IMG/VR virus record: IMGVR_UViG_3300028091_000005
Coordinates: 19,532 to 83,531 of that record
Strand: one strand, 5' to 3'
DNA length: 64,000 bases
DNA from: a virus
Shown: piece after piece, positions 46,946 through 54,970 of the stretch
Layout of the letters: each line of letters opens with the position of its first letter
Numbering within the stretch: position 1 is the first letter of the stretch
Program-made: the position numbers and the translations under genes
Notes under the pieces: generated by a model
The model's database searches: none
What the model saw: the letters and a program-made list of their open reading frames with translations, nothing else
Told to the model about the DNA's origin: nothing

Positions 46946-49900
46946 ATGGCAAAACAAACAATAAACCTTGGCTCAGGGCCAGACAGCTACACTGGCGATA
47001 GTTTAAACGTAGCCTTCACTAAAATTAATGAAAACTTTACCGAGCTCTATGCTGGTAATTCCGTGGGTAACATAAGATCCAGCGGCAACATTATTGCCAA
47101 CACCAGCCTCAGAACCGACGGGTTCATACGTGGTGACAGCCTGGAAATTATTTCCAATGCCTCAGTACTGGGTACTATTTCAGCCAATAACTTTACCTAC
47201 GCCAATGGTGTGGCACTGGGTAATTTCAGTAATGTCACTATTAATACTTCGGGAAATATCTCAGGTAACACAATTTCAGCTAATTCATTCTCGGGCTCAG
47301 GTACCTTCACTGATGTCGTAGTCACTGGCAACCTATCAGTCAACGGCACTACTACCTATATTGATGTCACTAGAACTAATATCTCGGACCCCATCGTGGA
47401 AATTGGTGGGAACACGGCTGGTGGCGCACTGACCAGTAACGACACCAAGGATCGAGGGTTCATATTACACTACTATAATGGTGCTGCCCGTGATGCCTTC
47501 CTGGGCTGGGACGTTAGTAGTAGCGAATTTAGAATCGCAAGTAACGCCATTGTGGTCAACAATGAAGTACTGTTATACAATACCTACGCCAACGTGCGAG
47601 CTGGATACTTTATAGGTAACGGAAGTCAGCTTACAGGAATAACAAGCTATGCTAATTCTAATGTTGTGGCCTACGCAGCGGCTGGCTGGTCTGGTAATAT
47701 CATACCAAATGCTAATAGTACCTACACACTAGGTAACTCAACAAATCAGTGGAAAAGCTTATATGTAAGCAATAATACAATTTTTATTGATAATATCCCT
47801 ATTAGTGTTTCTAATGGATCACTCAGCGTAAACAATCAACCAGTGGCAAGTACGGGTTGGTTCTCTTTTGATCAGGCCGTGATCAAGGGCAGTAGCGACT
47901 ACCAGTATACTTTTAACTACGACGGTTATTTTAGTAGTTCTCAGAATACAGAAAGTCCCAACTACTTTTTTGTACCCTATAACACCGTTAATTCTCAGAT
48001 TGAAGCTGGGTGGTTAGTACAAGGTTCTCTATGCGACACCACAGTGGCAAACACAGTGTATCCCGTGGGTGGTTATCCTGGTGTTATAAAAGTAAATCTA
48101 ACTACTCCAGCTTCGGGAACTGTTGGATTTTACCCAGTTACAGTTACAAGTCCGCAGCACCAACAGGTTAGATTGGAACCTGAGCCTGGTAGTGGTACAC
48201 AATTTATTTTTGACAACTCTGGTAACTTAACCTTGCCTGGTGGAGCCATTGTTGGTGGTTCTAGTTATGATATTAATCTAGTTGCTAGTGATGATGGCGT
48301 AGCCACCGCTGGTACCATAAACATAAAGACTAATAACCCCGCTATTGGAGAATCTTTTTCTTGGCAGTTTAATTCACTGGGTGAAATAGAACTTCCGCAG
48401 GGTGGTTTGATTAAAGAAGGTGGTGGTCCATTTGGTAGTAGTATTACACTAGAACCAGCAAACATTACTGACGGTGATCAGGTGCTAGTTGTATATCCCA
48501 CCTTTGCGGAAGGTAATCATTTACATCTTACCACAGGCAATCTCTACAACACTGAAATGTATCTGGGTAGCGACGACTATTATGTAAAGTTGACTAATAG
48601 CGGAACTATTGTAGTTAATGCTAACGACAACACTAGCTCTCAGGCTACGTGGGAATTTATGCCTCTTGGCGATTTAAGACTTCCCCAAGGAGGCGTAATT
48701 GGCGAGACGGCGAATCCCGGAAGTTTTCCAGGTTCGGCCATTGGCCTACAACCAGATGGGTTCATAAATCTTAATCAAAAGCTTCTAGTATATCCCACTG
48801 GCGGCACAGACTACAATCACCTGCATTTAACTTCTGGTGATCTGTATGATACTGAACTTTACTTGGGTAATGATAATCTCTATGTTAAATTAGCCAACAC
48901 AGGCAATGTGGAAATTCGTGCCGATGATAATTCAGGTAATAGTGCCCAGTGGACTTTGAGCAAAGACGGGAACATCACATTACCAACCAATATCTCTCGA
49001 ATAAACTATGCAAATGGTACAAGTATTCTAGAAGGGGTTAGCAGTAACTATGGTAATACCGAGGTCGCCGCTTATCTACCAACATATACAGGTAACTTGG
49101 CTGCCTCCCGGGCACAGGTGACCAACAGCCTAGATTTTATGTATGGTGGTTTTCCTCACTTTGGATGGCAGTTAGCTAACTCAGAAACTCTACAACTTCG
49201 AGTTAACTTAGCATCGGGAGATCTTAATACTAATGTAGTCACTGTTGATAGGCAGAGTGGTAATGTAACTTTTGCTCAAAGTATTATAACAACCGACGGT
49301 ATTTACTGGAGCAATGGCAATGCCTACAGCACAGGTACCAGTTACACTGACAGTAATGTTACTTCATTATTGAGCTCCCTGGGCTCTAATGTAATTTCCA
49401 CCACGGGTAACATTTCAGGTAACTTTGTTGCACCTGCTTCCACAGCCAACACACAAATACTGTTTAATAATTCCGGCAGAATAGGTGGTGTGCCACAGTT
49501 CACCTTTGATATAAATGGCAATACATTAACTCTGGCAGGTAGCTCAACACTTAAAGTGGCGGATATTCAAACACCTTCAGGTGCACTGAGACTGATACCT
49601 AGCTCGGGCATTACTTACAGCTACGGTAATTTCCATCCATTATTTGCCAATACTTACAGTCTAGGACAATCCTCAGGCCGCTGGCAGAGCTTCTTTGCAA
49701 ACACCGCCAATGTTGTCACATTGGAAACAGAGGGCAATATCAGTACAGGTAACCTTATTACTGCTAATACAGGAAACGTAATTCTGGGTGGCGCAAATAG
49801 TTATCTGAAACAAAACAGTAGTAACGCACGTATTAATTTATCAGGTAGTATCACACTAACTCCTGACACTAATGCAGATGCTACCAATGGTGTTATAATT

Positions 49901-52099
49901 GGCGGCAATGGGTATCTGTTATCCTCTAGCGGCAGCAGAAATGCAGTCTTAAACTACGGTGGCGGTTCAGGCACAATGGGAATTTACACACTCAATGTCT
50001 ATGGTAACACTGCCACTGCTATCCACAACGGCGGAGCCAACGGCGTGGGGAATATTGGTGGTAATACTTCCAATAGATTTAATACCTTGTTTGCTCTAGC
50101 TGCTGATTTGACTGGTAATTTAACTGCTGGTAATATCCTAACAAATAATTTTTACTATGCTAATGGAACACCATTTGTTCCCGGCAGCACCTATACCGAC
50201 AGCAATGTAACATCGTTATTGGCTGCACTGGGCTCTAACTCCATCAGTACCACGGGCAACATCACGGCAGGTAATATCAGTGGCAATATTTCCATTACTG
50301 GAAACGTAACTGGTACCAGCACTAACGTAACCTTGGTTGCAGGTAGTTACAGTTGGACATTTAACAATGCTGGTAATCTTGTACTACCTGGTAATACATT
50401 TAGCATTAACTATGCCAACGGCGCAGCGGTGAGCCTAGGCAGTGGTGGTGCTGGTAATTATGGTGATAGCAATGTAGTATCTCTGTTAGGCGCCTACGGT
50501 TCTAATACTATGACCACCACAGGAAACATCACAGGTGGTAATTTAATTGCTTACAGTACCATTTTTGGCAATCCGGATATTATATTAGGTAATACTGCCA
50601 ATACTTCAGCTACCAAGACACGCATTGTATCCGATGCCGCATTTAGCTATATCCAAACAGGTAACGGAACTGCTGGTACTACGGGTAACATTGTATTTGC
50701 CCCATATGCATCTGCTACACAAAAAGTTGTAGTAGATACTTCTAGCGGCAACATCAGCACCATAGGCAACACTGCGTTTACCACAAATAATGGCTCCCTA
50801 GTGTTTAACACCGGCGCTTATATCAGTGGTAATGGTGCACCAATCTCCAGAGAAGGCAGTATTGTTTTATCACCCTACACAGGTGCAGGATCCACATTCC
50901 CTGGAGTTGTGATCGGCGGTGCTGGTAGATTGATGGCCCCAAATGGTAGTGTACATCAAATATTCAATCCTAGTGATGTTACAACGCAGGTAGCTAGCAA
51001 AATAACAGTTGGCACATCTGCTACATCAACCACAACTGGTGCATTACAAGTCACAGGTGGTGTGGGCGTAAGTGGTAACATCTATGCAGGCGGCACTGCC
51101 ACCACAGGTGTTGGTGCATTGGTGGCTGGTGTTACAAACACATTGTTAGCTAATACCTCGGCTGGATTTACTGCCAATGTAAACAGCTATGCACAAGTCA
51201 CGTTCCAAAATAAAAATACCGGTGCTGATGCCACGGCTGATTTTATTCTTACAGCAGATAACGGTTCCGATTCAGTAAACTACGGTGACTTTGGTATAAT
51301 TAACTCGGGTTACGATAATGCTACACCCACCAACAGTCTGGGTAACATTGTCTATGCCGCCGACACCTACTTGTATGCACAGGGCAATGTTTCCAATTCA
51401 AGTCAGAGTGGTGGTAACCTTGTAATTGGTACCACCACTCCAGATAAAACAGTCAAGATATTTGCGGGTGGTGCTAATGTAAGTTCTCTAGTGGCCAATA
51501 TCTCCAACGTGGGCGTTAGCATCACTGGCTCACTGACCACCACGGGAAATATCACCACAGCGAACATAACTGGTACTTCAGCCAATGTAACTATTACAGC
51601 CAACAACTTTGTAAGTACTTTTGACACCACGGGCCTAGTCACACTGCCTGGTAACCTCACAGTGAACGGTAGTGGTGGTATCAAGATGCCCAACCTACCA
51701 GCGTTCCGTGTTTATGGTACTGTTAGTACTCAAATTACCGCGAACACTACAGTTAATTCAACACACGGTACCACAGTGGATTACAACCAAGGCAGTTATT
51801 ACAATAACACCACGGGCATATTCACTGCCCCCATAGCAGGTTTATATCATTGTTATGCCACATTGCGTGTTGGTACCAATAATGGTTTGAACCAGGCTAG
51901 CATACAGAAAAATTCCAGCAGTTCTGGCGCTAATGTTGTAGCATTCTGGGAAACAGATACCAATACTGGAGTAGCCACACACTTCTCAATGACTGGTTAC
52001 GCTAAATGCGCAGTGGGTGATACCTTGAGATTGCAAGTAATATCAGGTAATATTAATTTAGACAGCAATGATAACTGGGGCGTCACCTATATAGGTTAA
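46946..52099 (+). CDS. Long tail fibre protein with C-terminal C1q-like domain, 1717 aa
   Basis: The N-terminus (QTINLGSGPDSYTGDSLNVAFTK and on) is typical of tail-fibre or baseplate attachment modules. Most of the length is a repetitive, Gly/Asn/Thr/Ser-rich shaft with many GNISGN, TTGNI and NGSQLTG-like repeats that form trimeric beta structures. The last 140 residues (FRVYGTVSTQITANTT, YYNNTTGIFTAPIAGLYHCYATL) match the C1q/TNF jelly-roll head, a receptor-binding tip. It is the largest gene in the window and heads a fibre/adhesin operon with a late-type promoter. Confidence 0.88.
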   Translation: MAKQTINLGSGPDSYTGDSLNVAFTKINENFTELYAGNSVGNIRSSGNIIANTSLRTDGFIRGDSLEIISNASVLGTISANNFTYANGVALGNFSNVTINTSGNISGNTISANSFSGSGTFTDVVVTGNLSVNGTTTYIDVTRTNISDPIVEIGGNTAGGALTSNDTKDRGFILHYYNGAARDAFLGWDVSSSEFRIASNAIVVNNEVLLYNTYANVRAGYFIGNGSQLTGITSYANSNVVAYAAAGWSGNIIPNANSTYTLGNSTNQWKSLYVSNNTIFIDNIPISVSNGSLSVNNQPVASTGWFSFDQAVIKGSSDYQYTFNYDGYFSSSQNTESPNYFFVPYNTVNSQIEAGWLVQGSLCDTTVANTVYPVGGYPGVIKVNLTTPASGTVGFYPVTVTSPQHQQVRLEPEPGSGTQFIFDNSGNLTLPGGAIVGGSSYDINLVASDDGVATAGTINIKTNNPAIGESFSWQFNSLGEIELPQGGLIKEGGGPFGSSITLEPANITDGDQVLVVYPTFAEGNHLHLTTGNLYNTEMYLGSDDYYVKLTNSGTIVVNANDNTSSQATWEFMPLGDLRLPQGGVIGETANPGSFPGSAIGLQPDGFINLNQKLLVYPTGGTDYNHLHLTSGDLYDTELYLGNDNLYVKLANTGNVEIRADDNSGNSAQWTLSKDGNITLPTNISRINYANGTSILEGVSSNYGNTEVAAYLPTYTGNLAASRAQVTNSLDFMYGGFPHFGWQLANSETLQLRVNLASGDLNTNVVTVDRQSGNVTFAQSIITTDGIYWSNGNAYSTGTSYTDSNVTSLLSSLGSNVISTTGNISGNFVAPASTANTQILFNNSGRIGGVPQFTFDINGNTLTLAGSSTLKVADIQTPSGALRLIPSSGITYSYGNFHPLFANTYSLGQSSGRWQSFFANTANVVTLETEGNISTGNLITANTGNVILGGANSYLKQNSSNARINLSGSITLTPDTNADATNGVIIGGNGYLLSSSGSRNAVLNYGGGSGTMGIYTLNVYGNTATAIHNGGANGVGNIGGNTSNRFNTLFALAADLTGNLTAGNILTNNFYYANGTPFVPGSTYTDSNVTSLLAALGSNSISTTGNITAGNISGNISITGNVTGTSTNVTLVAGSYSWTFNNAGNLVLPGNTFSINYANGAAVSLGSGGAGNYGDSNVVSLLGAYGSNTMTTTGNITGGNLIAYSTIFGNPDIILGNTANTSATKTRIVSDAAFSYIQTGNGTAGTTGNIVFAPYASATQKVVVDTSSGNISTIGNTAFTTNNGSLVFNTGAYISGNGAPISREGSIVLSPYTGAGSTFPGVVIGGAGRLMAPNGSVHQIFNPSDVTTQVASKITVGTSATSTTTGALQVTGGVGVSGNIYAGGTATTGVGALVAGVTNTLLANTSAGFTANVNSYAQVTFQNKNTGADATADFILTADNGSDSVNYGDFGIINSGYDNATPTNSLGNIVYAADTYLYAQGNVSNSSQSGGNLVIGTTTPDKTVKIFAGGANVSSLVANISNVGVSITGSLTTTGNITTANITGTSANVTITANNFVSTFDTTGLVTLPGNLTVNGSGGIKMPNLPAFRVYGTVSTQITANTTVNSTHGTTVDYNQGSYYNNTTGIFTAPIAGLYHCYATLRVGTNNGLNQASIQKNSSSSGANVVAFWETDTNTGVATHFSMTGYAKCAVGDTLRLQVISGNINLDSNDNWGVTYIG

Positions 52100-52102
52100 A
52101 CA

Positions 52103-52636
52103 ATGACAATAAGAAAACTACATTCAAATAATATAACTGAAAATAGAGCAGATATCGCAACACAATATACCGAACTGTTTTTTGACGATGTGGCTAATTC
52201 TATATTATTGCCTGATCCCACGGGATTATTAGAGACAAAGATAGGTGCTACTAGTTCAGGAACTGGGCTTAAAGGCTTTGCATCGGGTTATGTAGACGCA
52301 GGCACGTTTATTACCCTAGACAATCTTAAGTTTAGTGTAACAACTGGCGGCAATAGAGGCCTGTGTTGTGCTACAGTAACAGGTTCAGTGAATCTTATGA
52401 TCTCTGGAACATTTGGCTACATTAACGGCGTCGGTGGTGGTTCAACTAACGGAGGAACAGCGTACACTTATACCACAACTCCAAGCGGATCGTGGTTTGG
52501 TTGGAGTTTTCCCAATGCAGGTGATGGTGCTGTATATCTAGTTAATGATACTACAAACCAGCGTTTCTATAGAGTCACTATGATGATTGGTCCTAGCTAT
52601 ACAAAGAACTTTATCAGTATAGAACGATTAGGTTAA
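52103..52636 (+). CDS. Fibre-associated/adhesin protein, 177 aa
   Basis: The protein begins MTIRKLHSNNITENR and has beta-rich Gly/Thr segments, including GGSTNGGTAYTYTTTPSG, and a C-terminal strand set ending FISIERLG. It follows the long fibre by three bases. It may be a fibre tip or an assembly protein. No domain is firmly recognised. Confidence 0.6.
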   Translation: MTIRKLHSNNITENRADIATQYTELFFDDVANSILLPDPTGLLETKIGATSSGTGLKGFASGYVDAGTFITLDNLKFSVTTGGNRGLCCATVTGSVNLMISGTFGYINGVGGGSTNGGTAYTYTTTPSGSWFGWSFPNAGDGAVYLVNDTTNQRFYRVTMMIGPSYTKNFISIERLG

Positions 52637-52654
52637 AATAAATCAGGTTAAACA

Positions 52655-53440
52655 ATGGATATTAGAGGAGTTAATTTATCAGGTGTTGCCATACGAGACA
52701 CCACTGTCAAGGGCACACTGGCTAACCCTGGTGTGTCTGCGCAGGACATCTACAATTCCGGACAGACTAGTTCAGGTTGGTACTATATAAAAACCAGCAC
52801 TATGGGTAGTGCACGTCAGGTCTACTGTAATATGACTGACGAGAGTGGCGGCTGGATGCTGATAGCCTACACTCCTGGATTCACTGGCACTGGTGTGGCA
52901 GGCGTAACTGCTGGCCTGGGTTATCCTAACACCTGGGAGAATGGCGAAGGTACTTTAAACAAACTTCGTGCCAGCACAATGGATCTCTGGTACCATAATA
53001 GCACGGCACAGTGTTCACAGGTATTAAAGATGGCCAGTACTACGGCGAGTCAAACTCCACTGCTGGCTAGTATGAGTATAGCCAATAAAGTTATATACAC
53101 CAATGCCAGTAATTTATCATTAAGTGCGGTGAGTAATTATCCAGCATTTGTAAATAATACCCCAATGACAGGTACCTGGTATCCAGTCAAAGGGCATACA
53201 CAAATGAACACTAGCCTGAGTGTAAATGCACCAGGTGATTGGATATATCAGGCTAACTCCTGGTGGACAGTTTGTGGACCTAGTACAGAATTGCAAGCTC
53301 AGGGTCGTTCGGGTAATGCACAGGGTACTGGTTCCTGGACTAGCCCATCAGCAAACAATCTCTACGGTATGTCTGATGTAACCGCTGTCACAAACAGTCT
53401 TCGTTCTGACATTAATAGCTACGCAGTCTACATAAAATAA
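52655..53440 (+). CDS. Fibrinogen-like adhesin, 261 aa
   Basis: After a short N-terminal motif (MDIRGVNLSGVAIRD) shared with the next two genes, residues about 27-75 read SAQDIYNSGQTSSGWYYIK followed by VYCNMTDESGGWMLI. This is the opening of fibrinogen-related domains (C..I...G..SG.Y.I...V.C.M...GGW). Fibrinogen-like folds bind acetylated sugars. Such domains appear in phage tail adhesins. The remainder is beta-rich. Likely an exchangeable receptor-binding tip. Confidence 0.75.
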   Translation: MDIRGVNLSGVAIRDTTVKGTLANPGVSAQDIYNSGQTSSGWYYIKTSTMGSARQVYCNMTDESGGWMLIAYTPGFTGTGVAGVTAGLGYPNTWENGEGTLNKLRASTMDLWYHNSTAQCSQVLKMASTTASQTPLLASMSIANKVIYTNASNLSLSAVSNYPAFVNNTPMTGTWYPVKGHTQMNTSLSVNAPGDWIYQANSWWTVCGPSTELQAQGRSGNAQGTGSWTSPSANNLYGMSDVTAVTNSLRSDINSYAVYIK

Positions 53441-53449
53441 TTCAGATAT

Positions 53450-54136
53450 ATGATAATTCAAGGTGTATCATTAACAGGAACAAGAGTTGTTGATGCTTCT
53501 ATTATAACATCTAATCTTGCGATTTGGCTGGACGCTGACAATTCAACCAGCTATCCCGGAACAGGTACCAGCGTCTTTGATTTATCTGGTAACGGATATA
53601 CACATACACTAAGTTCATCAGGAATCTATACCACACTCAGTGGTGTCAAATGTTTTGATTGTTCTAGCACGGGGGAGGTATCCGCCGCTGTGACTGGACC
53701 AATACTACCCACCACGGGTTTTACCTACATTTGTTGGGGTAGATTGCTAAACAGTACATCGGGCTGGCGAACATTATGGAGGACCACACCAGATGACCAT
53801 CCATTATTAATAGAACTAGGGAGTAATCGCCTGGGTATGTACGACAATAACGGTGGTTTGTTTCAGTATTCTGGTTACACTGCCACTGGATTAGCAAATA
53901 TTTGGGTGCAATATGCTGTGACGGGAACTAATACAGCACAAACATTTTACATTAATGGACAGCAGGTGGGAACCACTGCCTACGGTACTGGTGGAAATCG
54001 TCATAATGAATGGGGTAGCACTGGTGGCGGACAACCGTTTGGGTATGTTGCTAATATGTTTTTATATTCTAAGATTCTCACACAAGAACAAATACAGCAA
54101 AACTATTATGGTTTAAAAGGAAGGTTTGGTGTATAA
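53450..54136 (+). CDS. LamG/concanavalin-like lectin adhesin, 228 aa
   Basis: The N-terminal MIIQGVSLTGTRVVD motif is followed by a LamG-type jelly roll: AIWLDADNSTSYPGTG at the start, GFTYICWGRL in the middle, then YAVTGTNTAQTFYINGQQVG and the closing NMFLYSKILTQEQIQQNY. That last element (small helix after the final strand) is diagnostic of LamG-like proteins. It probably binds surface glycans. Confidence 0.8.
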   Translation: MIIQGVSLTGTRVVDASIITSNLAIWLDADNSTSYPGTGTSVFDLSGNGYTHTLSSSGIYTTLSGVKCFDCSSTGEVSAAVTGPILPTTGFTYICWGRLLNSTSGWRTLWRTTPDDHPLLIELGSNRLGMYDNNGGLFQYSGYTATGLANIWVQYAVTGTNTAQTFYINGQQVGTTAYGTGGNRHNEWGSTGGGQPFGYVANMFLYSKILTQEQIQQNYYGLKGRFGV

Positions 54137-54141
54137 CTAAT

Positions 54142-54894
54142 ATGATTATTCAAGGAGTAACACTTAACGGAGTAACAGTAACTGACACTAGGTATGTGAC
54201 TGCAAACTTGCAGTATTACCTGGATGCAGGTAAAACCACAAGCTACAGTGGTAGTGGCACTTCTATCAACAACATTGCTAACACTGCTATATCTACCAGT
54301 ACCTTGGCCAATGGCCCTGTGTTCACTTCAGCAGGTAGTAATAGTTATTTTACTTTTGATGGTAGCAATGACACACTTTATACACCCAGTATGATAAGCC
54401 TATTTAACAGCCCAGTTAATAATAATCTCACCCTGGAGGCCTGGGTTTACACTAGCTCTGATAACGGTGTAGTCGTAACCGAACAAGGCGCTAGTCCCAT
54501 TAATAGTGGTTGGCACGACAGCCAGATAGAGATAGTGTCAGGTAATCTAAGAGTTTCAGTATGGACTCCCAGTGGCATAAGTCCCCTTACCATTGGCGCG
54601 GTCACACGAAATCAATGGCAGCAATATGTTTTAACCTACGATTCCGCCACGTCTACTCTACGTGGTTATATAAATGGGTCAACAACCGCAAGCCTGACTG
54701 GAGTTTCAAGAGACAGTCCACAGGAAGGGTTTGCCTCAGAGTTGTACTACGCTTTGATGTGTGCAGACGGAACCAGTCTTGGTGATGGCAGCTCATTGGC
54801 AGGTCGTTGGAGTATATTCCGTGTATATAATCGAGCACTCTCCGCGGCTGAAGTTCTGCAGAACTACAATGCTGAGGTTGGTAGATATAGTTAG
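54142..54894 (+). CDS. LamG/concanavalin-like lectin adhesin, 250 aa
   Basis: Same architecture as its neighbour: MIIQGVTLNGVTVTD, YYLDAGKTTSYSGSG, NLTLEAWVYTS, YVLTYDSATSTLRGYINGS and the closing IFRVYNRALSAAEVLQNY. Sequence has diverged strongly outside the signature strands, so receptor specificity probably differs. It ends in TAG followed by TTT TGA. Confidence 0.82.
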   Translation: MIIQGVTLNGVTVTDTRYVTANLQYYLDAGKTTSYSGSGTSINNIANTAISTSTLANGPVFTSAGSNSYFTFDGSNDTLYTPSMISLFNSPVNNNLTLEAWVYTSSDNGVVVTEQGASPINSGWHDSQIEIVSGNLRVSVWTPSGISPLTIGAVTRNQWQQYVLTYDSATSTLRGYINGSTTASLTGVSRDSPQEGFASELYYALMCADGTSLGDGSSLAGRWSIFRVYNRALSAAEVLQNYNAEVGRYS

Positions 54895-54941
54895 TTTTGA
54901 GTTATAGCAGTACAGCTATATTACCACATATCAGTACCAAA

Positions 54942-54949
54942 TAAATACT
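54942..54949 (+). promoter_or_regulatory. Late-type box TAAATACT within AATAAATACTAG
   Basis: The box lies in the 76-base gap after the lectin genes, about 22 nt before the second fibre gene at 54971, with AAGAG as ribosome site. Confidence 0.5.
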
Positions 54950-54970
54950 AGATAACTAACAAGAGATATA

